Origin: Bacillota bacterium
GTDB lineage: Bacteria > Bacillota > Clostridia > Christensenellales > CAG-138
Length of the DNA: 22,103 bases
Direction: 5' to 3'
Assembly: GCA_023426265.1 (NCBI GenBank)
Contig: JAFABA010000202.1
Span: 1 to 22,103, forward strand
The translations under genes were made by a program, and so were the position numbers. Shown piece after piece: positions 7,485-14,879 of the stretch. Under the pieces are notes generated by a model. That model saw nothing but the letters and a program-made list of their open reading frames with translations, did no database searches and had not been told where the DNA came from. The first letter of the stretch is position 1. Each line of letters starts with the position of its first letter.

Positions 7485-8294
7485 TCATTCGCGGATGATC
7501 TCGTCCAGCAGGCTGTCGAGGTCAACATCCTCGGCCTCCTCATTCTTTCCCTTGGAAGAAAACACGCCGCTTTTCGCCATGACTTCCTCCACCGTCCAGA
7601 TACGCTCTTCCGGCTCGTCCGCAGCTTTTTCGGGCTGCTCCTCCTGTACGGGGGCAGGCGCGGGTTCTTCGGGGAACGCGGGCTCCACGGGTTCGGCGTC
7701 GCGCTCGGCTTCCGCCGCAACCGGAATATCCCTTCCCTGCAGCTGATATATGCCGTGCATCAGTTCCTGCGGGGTTTCATACGAATCGGGAAGCTTCCCC
7801 GCCTGAGCCTGTATCAGGGCGGAGAGGCCGCGGCCTTCACTCAGGATTTCGGGCGTATCGCCGGTCAGAGCTTCGATGGAACGGGCGAACTCTTCCGTCT
7901 GTTCTTTCGCCTGGCGGGCGGTATTCAAAAGCGAAGCGTTGAGCGCGTTCAGCCGTGCTTCAAAATCCTGTACCGAAGCTTCCGTCTGCGCAAGCCTGCG
8001 GGAGGATTCGGCCTGCGCCGCTTCCACGATTTCGGCGGCCTTTTTCGCCGCGTCCTGTATCAGCGCGTCCGCGTCCGCTTCCGCCTGCGCCTTGTAGGCG
8101 TTCGCATCGTCCATAAGCTTTTTCGCCTGGGTCTCGCCTTCTAAAACGCGTTTTCCGGCGCTGGTCTGCGCGTCGGTGAGCGCCCGTACAATGGCGCGTT
8201 CCTGCGCGCGGTATCCATCGAGCTGCTTTGTAAGATCCTGCACCTGTGCCTGCAGATCGGTTACCTGCTGCTCCAGCTCACGCTTTCTGTTCAT
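7485..8294 (-). CDS. DivIVA-like coiled-coil protein with acidic C-terminal half
   Basis: A 269-residue protein. Residues 1-150 are almost continuous heptad-like coiled coil, rich in Ala, Glu, Gln and Lys. It contains an ERAIVRALTDAQ stretch resembling the DivIVA/GpsB second coiled coil (E-x-I-x-x-A-L-x-x-A-Q). The rest is Pro/Glu/Ala-rich and probably disordered (about 190-235), ending in an acidic tail DVDLDSLLDEIIRE. It lacks the usual DivIVA N-terminal membrane-binding segment, so it may be a relative or only a general coiled-coil protein. GGAGGG is 7 nt before the ATG. It sits 60 bp after ruvB and just before proS on the same strand. A role in division, polarity or DNA-associated scaffolding is possible, but nothing in the sequence fixes it. 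Confidence 0.7.
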   Translation of the reverse strand: MNRKRELEQQVTDLQAQVQDLTKQLDGYRAQERAIVRALTDAQTSAGKRVLEGETQAKKLMDDANAYKAQAEADADALIQDAAKKAAEIVEAAQAESSRRLAQTEASVQDFEARLNALNASLLNTARQAKEQTEEFARSIEALTGDTPEILSEGRGLSALIQAQAGKLPDSYETPQELMHGIYQLQGRDIPVAAEAERDAEPVEPAFPEEPAPAPVQEEQPEKAADEPEERIWTVEEVMAKSGVFSSKGKNEEAEDVDLDSLLDEIIRE

Positions 8295-8354
8295 CCGTAC
8301 ACCCTCCGTTTTTCAAATATGCAACCGCAAGATGATTTCTTTTTTTCAACCGCG

Positions 8355-9392
8355 TTATATCTCCATGCGCGCCTGTGCGGCCGCATTCGAATCGGATGGG
8401 GGCAGCTTGTACCCCATATGCGCGTAGGCGGAGGGCAGCACCACCCTGCCGCGCGGCGTACGCGCAAGGAACCCAAGCTGCATAAGGTAAGGCTCGTAGA
8501 CGTCCTCTATCGTACCGGCGTCCTCGCCGGTAGCTGCGGCGATGGTGTCGAGGCCCACGGGTCTTCCGCCGAATTTATCGATCATGGTGTCCAGCATGCG
8601 CCTGTCCACCGGGTCCAGGCCCAATTCGTCGATGCCAAGCATATGCAAGCCCTGCTGCGCCATGGGGAGCGTGACGACGCCGTCCCCCCGCACCTGCGCA
8701 AAATCCCGCACCCGCTTTAAGAGGCGGTTCGCGATACGCGGCGTACCCCGTGCCCGGGAGGCGATCTCACTTGCACCCTCATCGTCCACTTCGATATTGA
8801 GGATGCGGGCGCTGCGCGTAATGATATCGCACAGGTCCTCCGTGCGGTACAGAAGAAGCTGTTCCTTGATGCCAAAGCGGTCCCGGAGCGGCGATGTCAG
8901 CATGCCCATGCGGGTGGTAGCGCCCACCAAAGTAAACCGGGGCAGGTCCAACCGTATGCTTCTTGCGCTGGGGCCTTTTCCAATGATGATATCTAGCGCG
9001 AAATCCTCCATGGCCGGGTAGAGCACTTCCTCCACCGTGGCGTTGAGGCGATGGATTTCATCAATAAAAAGCACATCCCCGGCAGAAAGGTTCGTCAAAA
9101 GCGCCGCCAGATCCCCCGCGTGGGAGATTGCAGGGCCGGAGGTCACCCGAAGATTTCCGCCCATCTCGTTTGCGATGATGGCCGCAAGCGTCGTCTTGCC
9201 CAGGCCCGGAGGCCCGTACAGGAGGGCGTGGTCCAGAGGCTCACCCCTGTCCCGCGCGGCCTGGATATAGATGCGCATGTGCTCCTTAACTTCCCGCTGC
9301 CCGATGTATTCGTTCAGAAATCTCGGGCGCAGGCTGTATTCGGTTTGCATATCCTCTTCGCGAAGCGAAGAGGAAAGCAGGCGGTCTTCCAC
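8355..9392 (-). CDS. ruvB: Holliday junction branch migration helicase RuvB
   Basis: A 345-residue AAA+ motor that drives branch migration of Holliday junctions with RuvA. Walker A is GPPGLGKTT, Walker B is LFIDEIHRL, and sensor/arginine-finger regions include VGATTRMGMLTSPLRDRFG. The RuvB-specific C-terminal winged helix holds GRPVGLDTIAAATGEDAGTIEDVYEPYL and the terminal GR.VLP. The length matches the family. The start is a GTG at 9392 with GGAGG 5 nt upstream. It lies 46 bp downstream of ruvA on the same strand, so ruvCAB form one unit. Confidence 0.97.
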   Translation of the reverse strand: MEDRLLSSSLREEDMQTEYSLRPRFLNEYIGQREVKEHMRIYIQAARDRGEPLDHALLYGPPGLGKTTLAAIIANEMGGNLRVTSGPAISHAGDLAALLTNLSAGDVLFIDEIHRLNATVEEVLYPAMEDFALDIIIGKGPSARSIRLDLPRFTLVGATTRMGMLTSPLRDRFGIKEQLLLYRTEDLCDIITRSARILNIEVDDEGASEIASRARGTPRIANRLLKRVRDFAQVRGDGVVTLPMAQQGLHMLGIDELGLDPVDRRMLDTMIDKFGGRPVGLDTIAAATGEDAGTIEDVYEPYLMQLGFLARTPRGRVVLPSAYAHMGYKLPPSDSNAAAQARMEI

Positions 9393-9438
9393 TGTTCCCT
9401 CCGGCGGCTATGCCGCACATTCTCTATTTCGGTATTTT

Positions 9439-10029
9439 TTAACTTTTCGCAAGCCTTCTTAATGCCTGCGTAATCATTTCTTCTATACTTTCCGTTTCAG
9501 GTACCGCCGCCACCGCGCGGGAAGCGGAAGCTCCGTCGTACCCCAGGCCCATCAAAGCGGCCACGGCCTCGGCCCGGATATCGGAAGCCTGTACTGCGCC
9601 CTCAGGCAAGCCAGCACCCGTCATTTCCTCCACGCCGACTTTTTCCTTTAACTCCAGCAGCACGCGCTGGGCCGTCTTTTTGCCCATGCCCGGTACGCGG
9701 GAAAACGCCGCCGCGTTGTCCGTCACGATAGCCGCCGCAACATCCGCAGGCGTAAGCACGGACAATATGGAAAGCGCAAGCTTGGGCCCCACCCGCGTTA
9801 CGCCTAAAAGCCGACGGAACATGGCGCGTTCCGGTTCATCCTGAAAGCCATAAAGCGCCATGATGTCCTCCGCCAGATGCAGGTGCGTCATGAGCTTGGC
9901 CTTTTCGCCTTGTTTCAGGTTACTTAATGTTTTAGCGCTGCAAAACAGCTCATACCCCACGCCCGCGGCTTCTATGACAGCGCGGTCCGCCGCAAGTTCT
10001 ACGACCTCGCCCCGGATATGTGCGTACAT
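9439..10029 (-). CDS. ruvA: Holliday junction DNA helicase subunit RuvA
   Basis: A 196-residue protein. The N-terminal OB-fold domain begins MYAHIRGEVVELAADRAVIEAAGVGYELFC, the standard RuvA opening. Two helix-hairpin-helix motifs follow (FRRLLGVTRVGPKLALSILS and FSRVPGMGKKTAQRVLLELKEK). The C-terminal RuvB-contacting domain ends in ALMGLGYDGASASRAVAAV. RuvA binds four-way junctions as a tetramer and loads RuvB. The start at 10029 has AGGAGG 4 nt upstream. The longer open frame to 10113 overlaps ruvC and lacks a site. It is 19 bp after the ruvC stop. Confidence 0.96.
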   Translation of the reverse strand: MYAHIRGEVVELAADRAVIEAAGVGYELFCSAKTLSNLKQGEKAKLMTHLHLAEDIMALYGFQDEPERAMFRRLLGVTRVGPKLALSILSVLTPADVAAAIVTDNAAAFSRVPGMGKKTAQRVLLELKEKVGVEEMTGAGLPEGAVQASDIRAEAVAALMGLGYDGASASRAVAAVPETESIEEMITQALRRLAKS

Positions 10030-10048
10030 GCTTCCTCCTGCTGCGCGT

Positions 10049-10546
10049 TTATTTGATGCGGAATTCCGCTGCCGCGGGCCCCATGGTGTTCGCGTGGCAT
10101 ATGGCCACCGCAAGCGCGTCCGCCGCGTCGTCCGGCTTGGGTATCGCTTTGAGCGAAAGCAGCGCGCGTACCATGTGCTGCACCTGCTTTTTGTCCGCGT
10201 GGCCGTTGCCCGTCACCGCAAGCTTGATCTGCATGGGTGTGTACTCGTAAAGCGGCAGCCCGCTTTGCTGGGCCGAGAGCATCGCCACGCCGCGCCCCGC
10301 GCCCACCTGTATGGCGGTGGTCACGTTGCGGCAGAAAAACAGTTCCTCAAACGCGACCTCATCCGGCCCGAATTTTGAAACAAGCTGGCGCGTTCCGAGA
10401 TACAGTCGCTCCAGCCGCTCGGGAAAGGGCATGTCCGCGGGCGTTTCGATTACCCCGCAGTCAATGGCGCGAAGCGCCGTCCCCCGTGTTTCCACCACGC
10501 CGTACCCCAATATGGCGTACCCCGGGTCGATGCCCAACACCACCAA
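10049..10546 (-). CDS. ruvC: Holliday junction resolvase RuvC
   Basis: A 165-residue RNase H-fold endonuclease that cuts Holliday junctions. Catalytic acids line up as Asp7 (GIDPG), Glu67 (VAFEE), Asp140 and Asp143 (DDAADALA), matching the D-E-D-D set of the family. The start is unusual. The only in-frame candidates are TTG at 10546 and two GTG codons at 10543 and 10540, with GAGG and AAGG just upstream. The TTG is kept here, but the GTG at 10543, 5 nt from AAGG, is about as likely. It is the first gene of the long minus-strand array and is served by the promoter at 10581-10609. Confidence 0.94.
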   Translation of the reverse strand: MVVLGIDPGYAILGYGVVETRGTALRAIDCGVIETPADMPFPERLERLYLGTRQLVSKFGPDEVAFEELFFCRNVTTAIQVGAGRGVAMLSAQQSGLPLYEYTPMQIKLAVTGNGHADKKQVQHMVRALLSLKAIPKPDDAADALAVAICHANTMGPAAAEFRIK

Positions 10547-10580
10547 TGCCTTCGCCTCATTCGTATATTCGTTCTAGTGT

Positions 10581-10609
10581 ATTGTAACATGAAGCGACAA
10601 AAGCGTAAA
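10581..10609 (-). promoter_or_regulatory. Extended -10 promoter of ruvC and the downstream array
   Basis: On the minus strand, -35 TTTACG (10604-10609) and -10 TACAAT (10581-10586) are 17 bp apart. A TG one base before the -10 makes it extended (TGTTACAAT). It lies about 35 bp upstream of the ruvC start and diverges from the panT-like promoter at 10668-10696. Confidence 0.68.
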
Positions 10610-10667
10610 TGACGCATGTGTTAAAATTGGCCGGCCGGGGCCGTGGGCAAAATAATTGCGGGTTTGA

Positions 10668-10696
10668 TTGTGCCTTTTGTTGAAAGCTGCTATAAT
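10668..10696 (+). promoter_or_regulatory. Promoter of the panT-like/coaX/hom operon
   Basis: -35 TTGTGC (10668-10673) and a perfect -10 TATAAT (10691-10696) are 17 bp apart. The start codon of the ECF gene follows about 35 bp downstream. No riboswitch fits in the short leader. Confidence 0.72.
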
Positions 10697-10731
10697 AGCA
10701 CAAAAGTATCCCAGGAAGGGGCAAAGAGGCA

Positions 10732-11316
10732 ATGCAAAAACTTTCTACCAAAAGGCTGGTTATGTACGCGCTGTTTATCGGCCTGATATTCTTTTTGGGT
10801 CTTACTCCCTGGGGGCTCATTCCTTTGGGGTTTATCAATGTGACGGTACTCTGTATCCCCACCATCGTGGGCACGCTGGTGCTGGGGCTTAGATCCGGCC
10901 TGCTGTTCGGGTTTTTCTTTGGCGCAGCCAGCCTCATGAGCGTGCTGGGGCTTTCCATGGTACCGCCGAGCCTCTTAGCCGGCGCGCTTTTAGCAAAAAA
11001 TCCTGTGTTTGCAGTGCTGATGTGCTTTGTGCCGCGCCTTTTAGTGCCGGTGACGACCCATTTCATGTACCGCCTGGTGAACCGCAACAAGCGGAATACG
11101 CTCAGCGTGGTTCCCGCAGCGGTTGCGGGGTCGCTTACCAATACGGTGTTTTACCTGGGCCTGATGCTGCTGTTTTATGCGCTTTCCGGGCTTGACTCCA
11201 CGCCGGTGCTCACCATCATCGGCGGGGCGGGTATTATAGCGGGCACCACCGAGGCAATCGCCGCCGCCATCATCGCGACGCCCACCGTGCTCGCGCTCAA
11301 CAAACTTGCAAAGTGA
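10732..11316 (+). CDS. panT: ECF transporter S component, probable pantothenate carrier (PanT-like)
   Basis: A 194-residue membrane protein with about six hydrophobic segments. The signature PLGFINVTVLCIPTIVGTLVLGLRSGLLFGFFFGAASLMS and the later FVPRLLVPV resemble the PanT branch of ECF S components, which bind pantothenate. The next gene is coaX, the kinase for that same vitamin, and its frame opens at this stop codon. The substrate call rests on that context plus family resemblance, so the symbol is provisional. Start ATG at 10732 has AAGGGG 10 nt upstream. The energising EcfA-EcfA'-EcfT module is not in the window and would be shared. It is the first gene behind a good promoter. Confidence 0.78.
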   Translation: MQKLSTKRLVMYALFIGLIFFLGLTPWGLIPLGFINVTVLCIPTIVGTLVLGLRSGLLFGFFFGAASLMSVLGLSMVPPSLLAGALLAKNPVFAVLMCFVPRLLVPVTTHFMYRLVNRNKRNTLSVVPAAVAGSLTNTVFYLGLMLLFYALSGLDSTPVLTIIGGAGIIAGTTEAIAAAIIATPTVLALNKLAK

Positions 11317-11324
11317 GACGTAAC

Positions 11325-12089
11325 ATGCTTCTTGCTCTTGATATTGGCAATACCAACATCAAAATCGCCCTGTTCGAAGGCTTAAAGCTGCTGCATTCCT
11401 GGCGCGTCGCCATGGACCGCAGGCGCACCGCGGACGAATACGGCGTGCAGATGAGTTCTTTTTTTGTGCACCTGGGATTAAGCACAAAGGCTGTGGACGG
11501 CATCATTGTTTCCTCCGTCGTCCCTTCCTTGAACTATACCATAGACCATATGTTCAGCATCTACTTCCCCGATATCGTGCCGCTGCAGGTACATGCAGGG
11601 CTCCGGACAGACCTGTATTATGAATACGATTCGCCGCAGAAGCTCGGGTCGGACCGTATCTGCAACTCGGTTGCCGCCAACAGGCTCTATGGCGGAAACT
11701 GCATCACGGTGGATTTCGGCACGGCGACGACGTTCAACGTCATGCAGAGCCAGCGGTTTTTGGGCGGCATGATTTGCCCGGGCTTCAAGGTAAGCACCAC
11801 GGCATTGATCGAAAGCGCGGCCATGCTCCCCAAGGTAGAATTCATAAAGCCCAAGCAGGTGATCGGCACCAACACGGAGCACTGCCTGCAATCCGGAATT
11901 CTGTACGGATATGTGGGCCTTGTGGAGTACCTGGTGAGAAAAGCGCGGCAGGAGGTTGGGCAGGACGCGAAGGTGATCGGCACCGGCGGCATGGGGGATC
12001 TCATTACTGCTGAGACGGACTGCATCGATGTGTTAAACCCCACGCTGACTTTACAGGGCCTGGCCATGATTTACGAAATGAACCGCTGA
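11325..12089 (+). CDS. coaX: Type III pantothenate kinase (CoaX)
   Basis: A 254-residue ASKHA-fold kinase catalysing ATP-dependent phosphorylation of pantothenate, the first step of CoA synthesis. Motifs are DIGNTNIKIALFEG at the N-terminus (phosphate-binding loop), LGSDRICN (substrate/catalytic Asp), VDFGTATTFNV and GGMICPGFKVSTTALIESAAMLPKV, with GTGGMGDLI near the end. The length matches CoaX. ATG at 11325 is chosen because it starts directly before the first strand. The alternative GTG at 11313, overlapping the previous stop, has no ribosome binding site. The overlap or near-overlap with the panT-like gene implies co-transcription, and hom follows after 42 bp. Confidence 0.95.
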   Translation: MLLALDIGNTNIKIALFEGLKLLHSWRVAMDRRRTADEYGVQMSSFFVHLGLSTKAVDGIIVSSVVPSLNYTIDHMFSIYFPDIVPLQVHAGLRTDLYYEYDSPQKLGSDRICNSVAANRLYGGNCITVDFGTATTFNVMQSQRFLGGMICPGFKVSTTALIESAAMLPKVEFIKPKQVIGTNTEHCLQSGILYGYVGLVEYLVRKARQEVGQDAKVIGTGGMGDLITAETDCIDVLNPTLTLQGLAMIYEMNR

Positions 12090-12131
12090 CCGGCGGATTT
12101 ATAAAGTTTGATAGATAACGGAGAGGATAGT

Positions 12132-13436
12132 ATGAAACAGGTCAACGTTGCGATACTGGGTTTTGGCGTCGTAGGTTCGGGCGTATACAAGCTTTTAAAG
12201 GAAAACCATGCGGATATCGTCCACCGCGAGGAGATCGATTTTCAGGTGAAGCGCGTGCTCATCAAGGATTTTGCGCATGAGCCCAACCTGAGCCTTGCCC
12301 CGCGCGAAACGTTCACCACCTCGCTTGACGATATCGTAAGCGACCCGTCCATTTCCATCGTGGTGGAATGCATGGGCGGTGTCGAACCCGCGCGCACATT
12401 CATATTGAGCGCGCTCAACGCGGGGAAGACAGTGGTCACCTCCAACAAGGAGGTCATCAGCAAGCATTGGTATGCGTTTGAGGAAGCCGCGCGCAAAACC
12501 GGCGCGGGCCTCTATATAGAAGCGACCGTGGGCGGCGGCATCCCGCTGCTGCGTACCATCACGGATTCGCTGCAGGGCAACAACATCACGAGCGTCATGG
12601 GCATTATCAACGGTACGACGAACTTCATCCTCACCCGCATGAGCGAGCAGGGGCGCGAGTTCGACGAAGTATTAAAGGAAGCGCAATCTAGGGGCTACGC
12701 CGAAGCAAACCCCGTTGCGGACGTGGAAGGCTACGACGCGACCTATAAGCTTTCCATACTCTCCTCGCTGTGCTTCCATACGCATATGCCCATAGACGCG
12801 ATCCACCGCGAGGGCATTACCAAACTGACCAAGGCGGACTTTGACACGGCGCGCCAATTGGGCTATGAAATAAAGCTTCTGGCCATCGGCAAAAAAGCGG
12901 TGGGCAACAACGTGGAGGTGCGCGTGCATCCCACCATGCTCCCTAAGACCCACCCGCTCGCCTCCATCCGCGGCTCCTTCAACGCTGTGTTCATTACCGG
13001 CAACGCCGTGGGCGACGTCATGCTGTACGGGCGCGGCGCGGGCCAGATGCCCACCGCATCCGCCGTCGTGGGGGATATGATATACGCCTCCCACCACGAA
13101 AACAGGCACCGCTATAATTCCTTCCGCAATATTCCGGATATGGACGCGGATACGCACCTTGTAAAAGACTGGGAAAGCACATATTGCATCCGCACCCGGG
13201 TGCTCGATAAACCCGGCGTGCTCAGCGCCATCGCGGGCGCGTTTGCCAACCATAGTGTTTCCCTCAAATCCGTTCTGCAGCTTGCCGAACCGCAAAAGGA
13301 TGGCGATGAGGATGTCGCCTGGATCACATTCGTGACCCACAGGGCGCATGAGCTTGGCGTGCAGGACGCGCTCAAAGAAATAGAAGGCATGGACACGACG
13401 CAATGCGTGGAGAGTATCATCCGCGTAGAGGAATAG
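12132..13436 (+). CDS. hom: Homoserine dehydrogenase
   Basis: A 434-residue NAD(P)-dependent enzyme converting aspartate semialdehyde to homoserine, for threonine and methionine synthesis. It has a Rossmann motif GFGVVGSG (10-17), SNKEVISKHW, GGGIPLLRTITDSLQGN and NGTTNFILTRM. The catalytic lysine region is ANPVADVEGYDATYKLSIL. A C-terminal ACT domain starts near residue 350 (YCIRTRVLDKPGVLSAIAGAF), the usual site of feedback regulation. ATG at 12132 has GGAGAGG 5 nt upstream. It is third in the operon after coaX and is followed by a terminator at 13466-13510. No aspartokinase or threonine genes are adjacent. Confidence 0.97.
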   Translation: MKQVNVAILGFGVVGSGVYKLLKENHADIVHREEIDFQVKRVLIKDFAHEPNLSLAPRETFTTSLDDIVSDPSISIVVECMGGVEPARTFILSALNAGKTVVTSNKEVISKHWYAFEEAARKTGAGLYIEATVGGGIPLLRTITDSLQGNNITSVMGIINGTTNFILTRMSEQGREFDEVLKEAQSRGYAEANPVADVEGYDATYKLSILSSLCFHTHMPIDAIHREGITKLTKADFDTARQLGYEIKLLAIGKKAVGNNVEVRVHPTMLPKTHPLASIRGSFNAVFITGNAVGDVMLYGRGAGQMPTASAVVGDMIYASHHENRHRYNSFRNIPDMDADTHLVKDWESTYCIRTRVLDKPGVLSAIAGAFANHSVSLKSVLQLAEPQKDGDEDVAWITFVTHRAHELGVQDALKEIEGMDTTQCVESIIRVEE

Positions 13437-13465
13437 CCGCTTCTTCATTAAATTTATGAATGAAG

Positions 13466-13510
13466 GCTGTCCGGGGCGACGTACATGCAGTCGCAAGGGG
13501 CAGCTTTTTT
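13466..13510 (+). terminator. Rho-independent terminator of the panT-like/coaX/hom operon
   Basis: A two-part hairpin. Outer stem GCTGTCC (13466-13472) pairs with GGGCAGC (13498-13504), and inner stem GCGAC (13476-13480) with GTCGC (13490-13494). Six T follow at 13505-13510. It lies 29 bp past the hom stop and inside the longest open frame of the MFS gene, which argues that the MFS protein starts downstream. It could instead work as an attenuator of read-through into the MFS gene. Confidence 0.76.
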
Positions 13511-13564
13511 CTGCCGAGCGGCGAACCGAAAATTAAATTTTTTAAAGATGGAGCGTATCAACGC

Positions 13565-14821
13565 TTGAATATCAAACAACACCTTACGGTCTATAAAGGC
13601 CTGCCCAGGGATGTGTACGCCCTGTTCCTTTCCTGCGTCATCAACCGCATGGGAAGCTTTATCGTACCGCTGATGACCCTTATATTGGTGGAAAAGATCG
13701 GCCTTTCAAAAGCCGAGGCCGGGATGTTTTCTACCATATCCATGCTGACACAGGCGCCCTTTATTATGCTGGGCGGCAGGCTGGCGGATAAAATCGGCGG
13801 CAAAAAGATGATCGTACTATTCAACAGCCTTGGCGCGCTGGTTTACCTGGCATGCGGGTTTTTAAAGACGACCATGCTGGTGGCTGTGCTGCTTGTGGTG
13901 GCCTCCAACCTGTATGCGATCGCCTTCCCCGCGTTCAACTGCATCGTGACCGACGTAACGCCCAAGGAAAAGCTCAAAAGCGCGTTTTCGCTCACGTATC
14001 TCGGTATCAATCTCGGGTTTGCCGTGGGGCCGATCGTGAGCGGGCTGCTGTTTTACAAAAACCTGAACCTGCTGTTCTTCCTGGACGGCCTGACCACGCT
14101 GCTCTCCGTGGCGCTCATATTGCTGTGGGTATGCCCCTCCACGCGGCCTGCATACATGCCGCAATGCGGGGAAGCGGAATTGGAGCCCGCCGGGGGAGGA
14201 AAATCCGTATTGTCCTTCCTGTACCGCAACCCGGTGCTGATCCTGTTTTCGCTCGGGTTCCTGGTGTACAATTTCTGCTACGTGCAGTGGAATTATCTGC
14301 TGCCGCTGCAGATGGTGGACATTTATGCGATCGACGGCGCAAGGCTCTACAGCGCCCTGGTGAGCGCCAACGCCATCACCTGCATCGTGCTGACGCCGTC
14401 GCTGACCGCCGTGACGCAGAAGATGCACCCCCTCAAGACCGTGTATATGGGAGGATTCTTCTACTTTGCGTCCTTCCTGGCGTTTACGGCGGCCCGGACG
14501 TTTATTCATTTCCTGCTGAGCGTTATCCTGCTGACGGTGGGCGAAATATTGATCTCCATCAACCGAAACGCCTATGTGGCAAACCGCACGCCGCAGATGT
14601 ACATCGGCAGGGTGAACTCCATCATGTACCTGTTGCACGACCTGGGTTCCGCCATAGGCCCCGGCGTGATGGGCGTGGTGCTTGTAATGGTGGGCTTCCC
14701 GTATGTCTGGCTGGTTGTGGCGGCCGTGATGCTGATTGGAGTGCTCGGCATGGTGCTGCTCAAACGCTCGGACAGGGAAAGCATGCCAAAGCCCAGCATG
14801 GAAGTGCCAGCAAACGAATAG
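13565..14821 (+). CDS. Major facilitator superfamily transporter, likely multidrug/small-molecule exporter
   Basis: A 418-residue protein (from TTG at 13565) with about twelve hydrophobic segments. The MFS loop 2-3 motif appears as GGRLADKIGGKKMIV (G-x-x-x-D-x-x-G-x-K/R). The opening YKGLPRDVYALFLSCVINRMGSFIVPLMTLILVEKIGLS resembles a Firmicutes drug-efflux MFS group. No substrate can be given. The frame is open back to an ATG at 13460, but that ATG lacks a ribosome binding site, and the extra 35 residues would be translated across a terminator hairpin. TTG at 13565 has GGAG 11 nt upstream and matches where relatives begin. I saw no clear promoter after the terminator. Confidence 0.86.
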   Translation: MNIKQHLTVYKGLPRDVYALFLSCVINRMGSFIVPLMTLILVEKIGLSKAEAGMFSTISMLTQAPFIMLGGRLADKIGGKKMIVLFNSLGALVYLACGFLKTTMLVAVLLVVASNLYAIAFPAFNCIVTDVTPKEKLKSAFSLTYLGINLGFAVGPIVSGLLFYKNLNLLFFLDGLTTLLSVALILLWVCPSTRPAYMPQCGEAELEPAGGGKSVLSFLYRNPVLILFSLGFLVYNFCYVQWNYLLPLQMVDIYAIDGARLYSALVSANAITCIVLTPSLTAVTQKMHPLKTVYMGGFFYFASFLAFTAARTFIHFLLSVILLTVGEILISINRNAYVANRTPQMYIGRVNSIMYLLHDLGSAIGPGVMGVVLVMVGFPYVWLVVAAVMLIGVLGMVLLKRSDRESMPKPSMEVPANE

Positions 14822-14826
14822 GCAGT

Positions 14827-14858
14827 AAAAAAAGCAAGCGATGATCGCTTGCTTTTTT
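14827..14858. terminator. Bidirectional rho-independent terminator between MFS and SSB-like genes
   Basis: A perfect 14-bp stem made of AAAAAAGCAAGCGA and TCGCTTGCTTTTTT around a TGA loop. It has a T run in either reading direction. The MFS stop is 5 bp on one side and the SSB-like stop 21 bp on the other. Confidence 0.93.
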
Positions 14859-14879
14859 CTAATCTGCCAGTCCTAAATT

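Noticed and set aside
11313..11324. GTG start for coaX overlapping the stop of the ECF gene
   Set aside because: No ribosome binding site at the right distance, and CoaX proteins normally begin at the MLLALDIGNTN strand, which matches ATG at 11325.
13852..14844. A 330-codon frame overlapping the MFS gene
   Set aside because: It is a +1-type shadow of the MFS coding frame, with Arg/His/Ala-rich composition and no recognisable motif.
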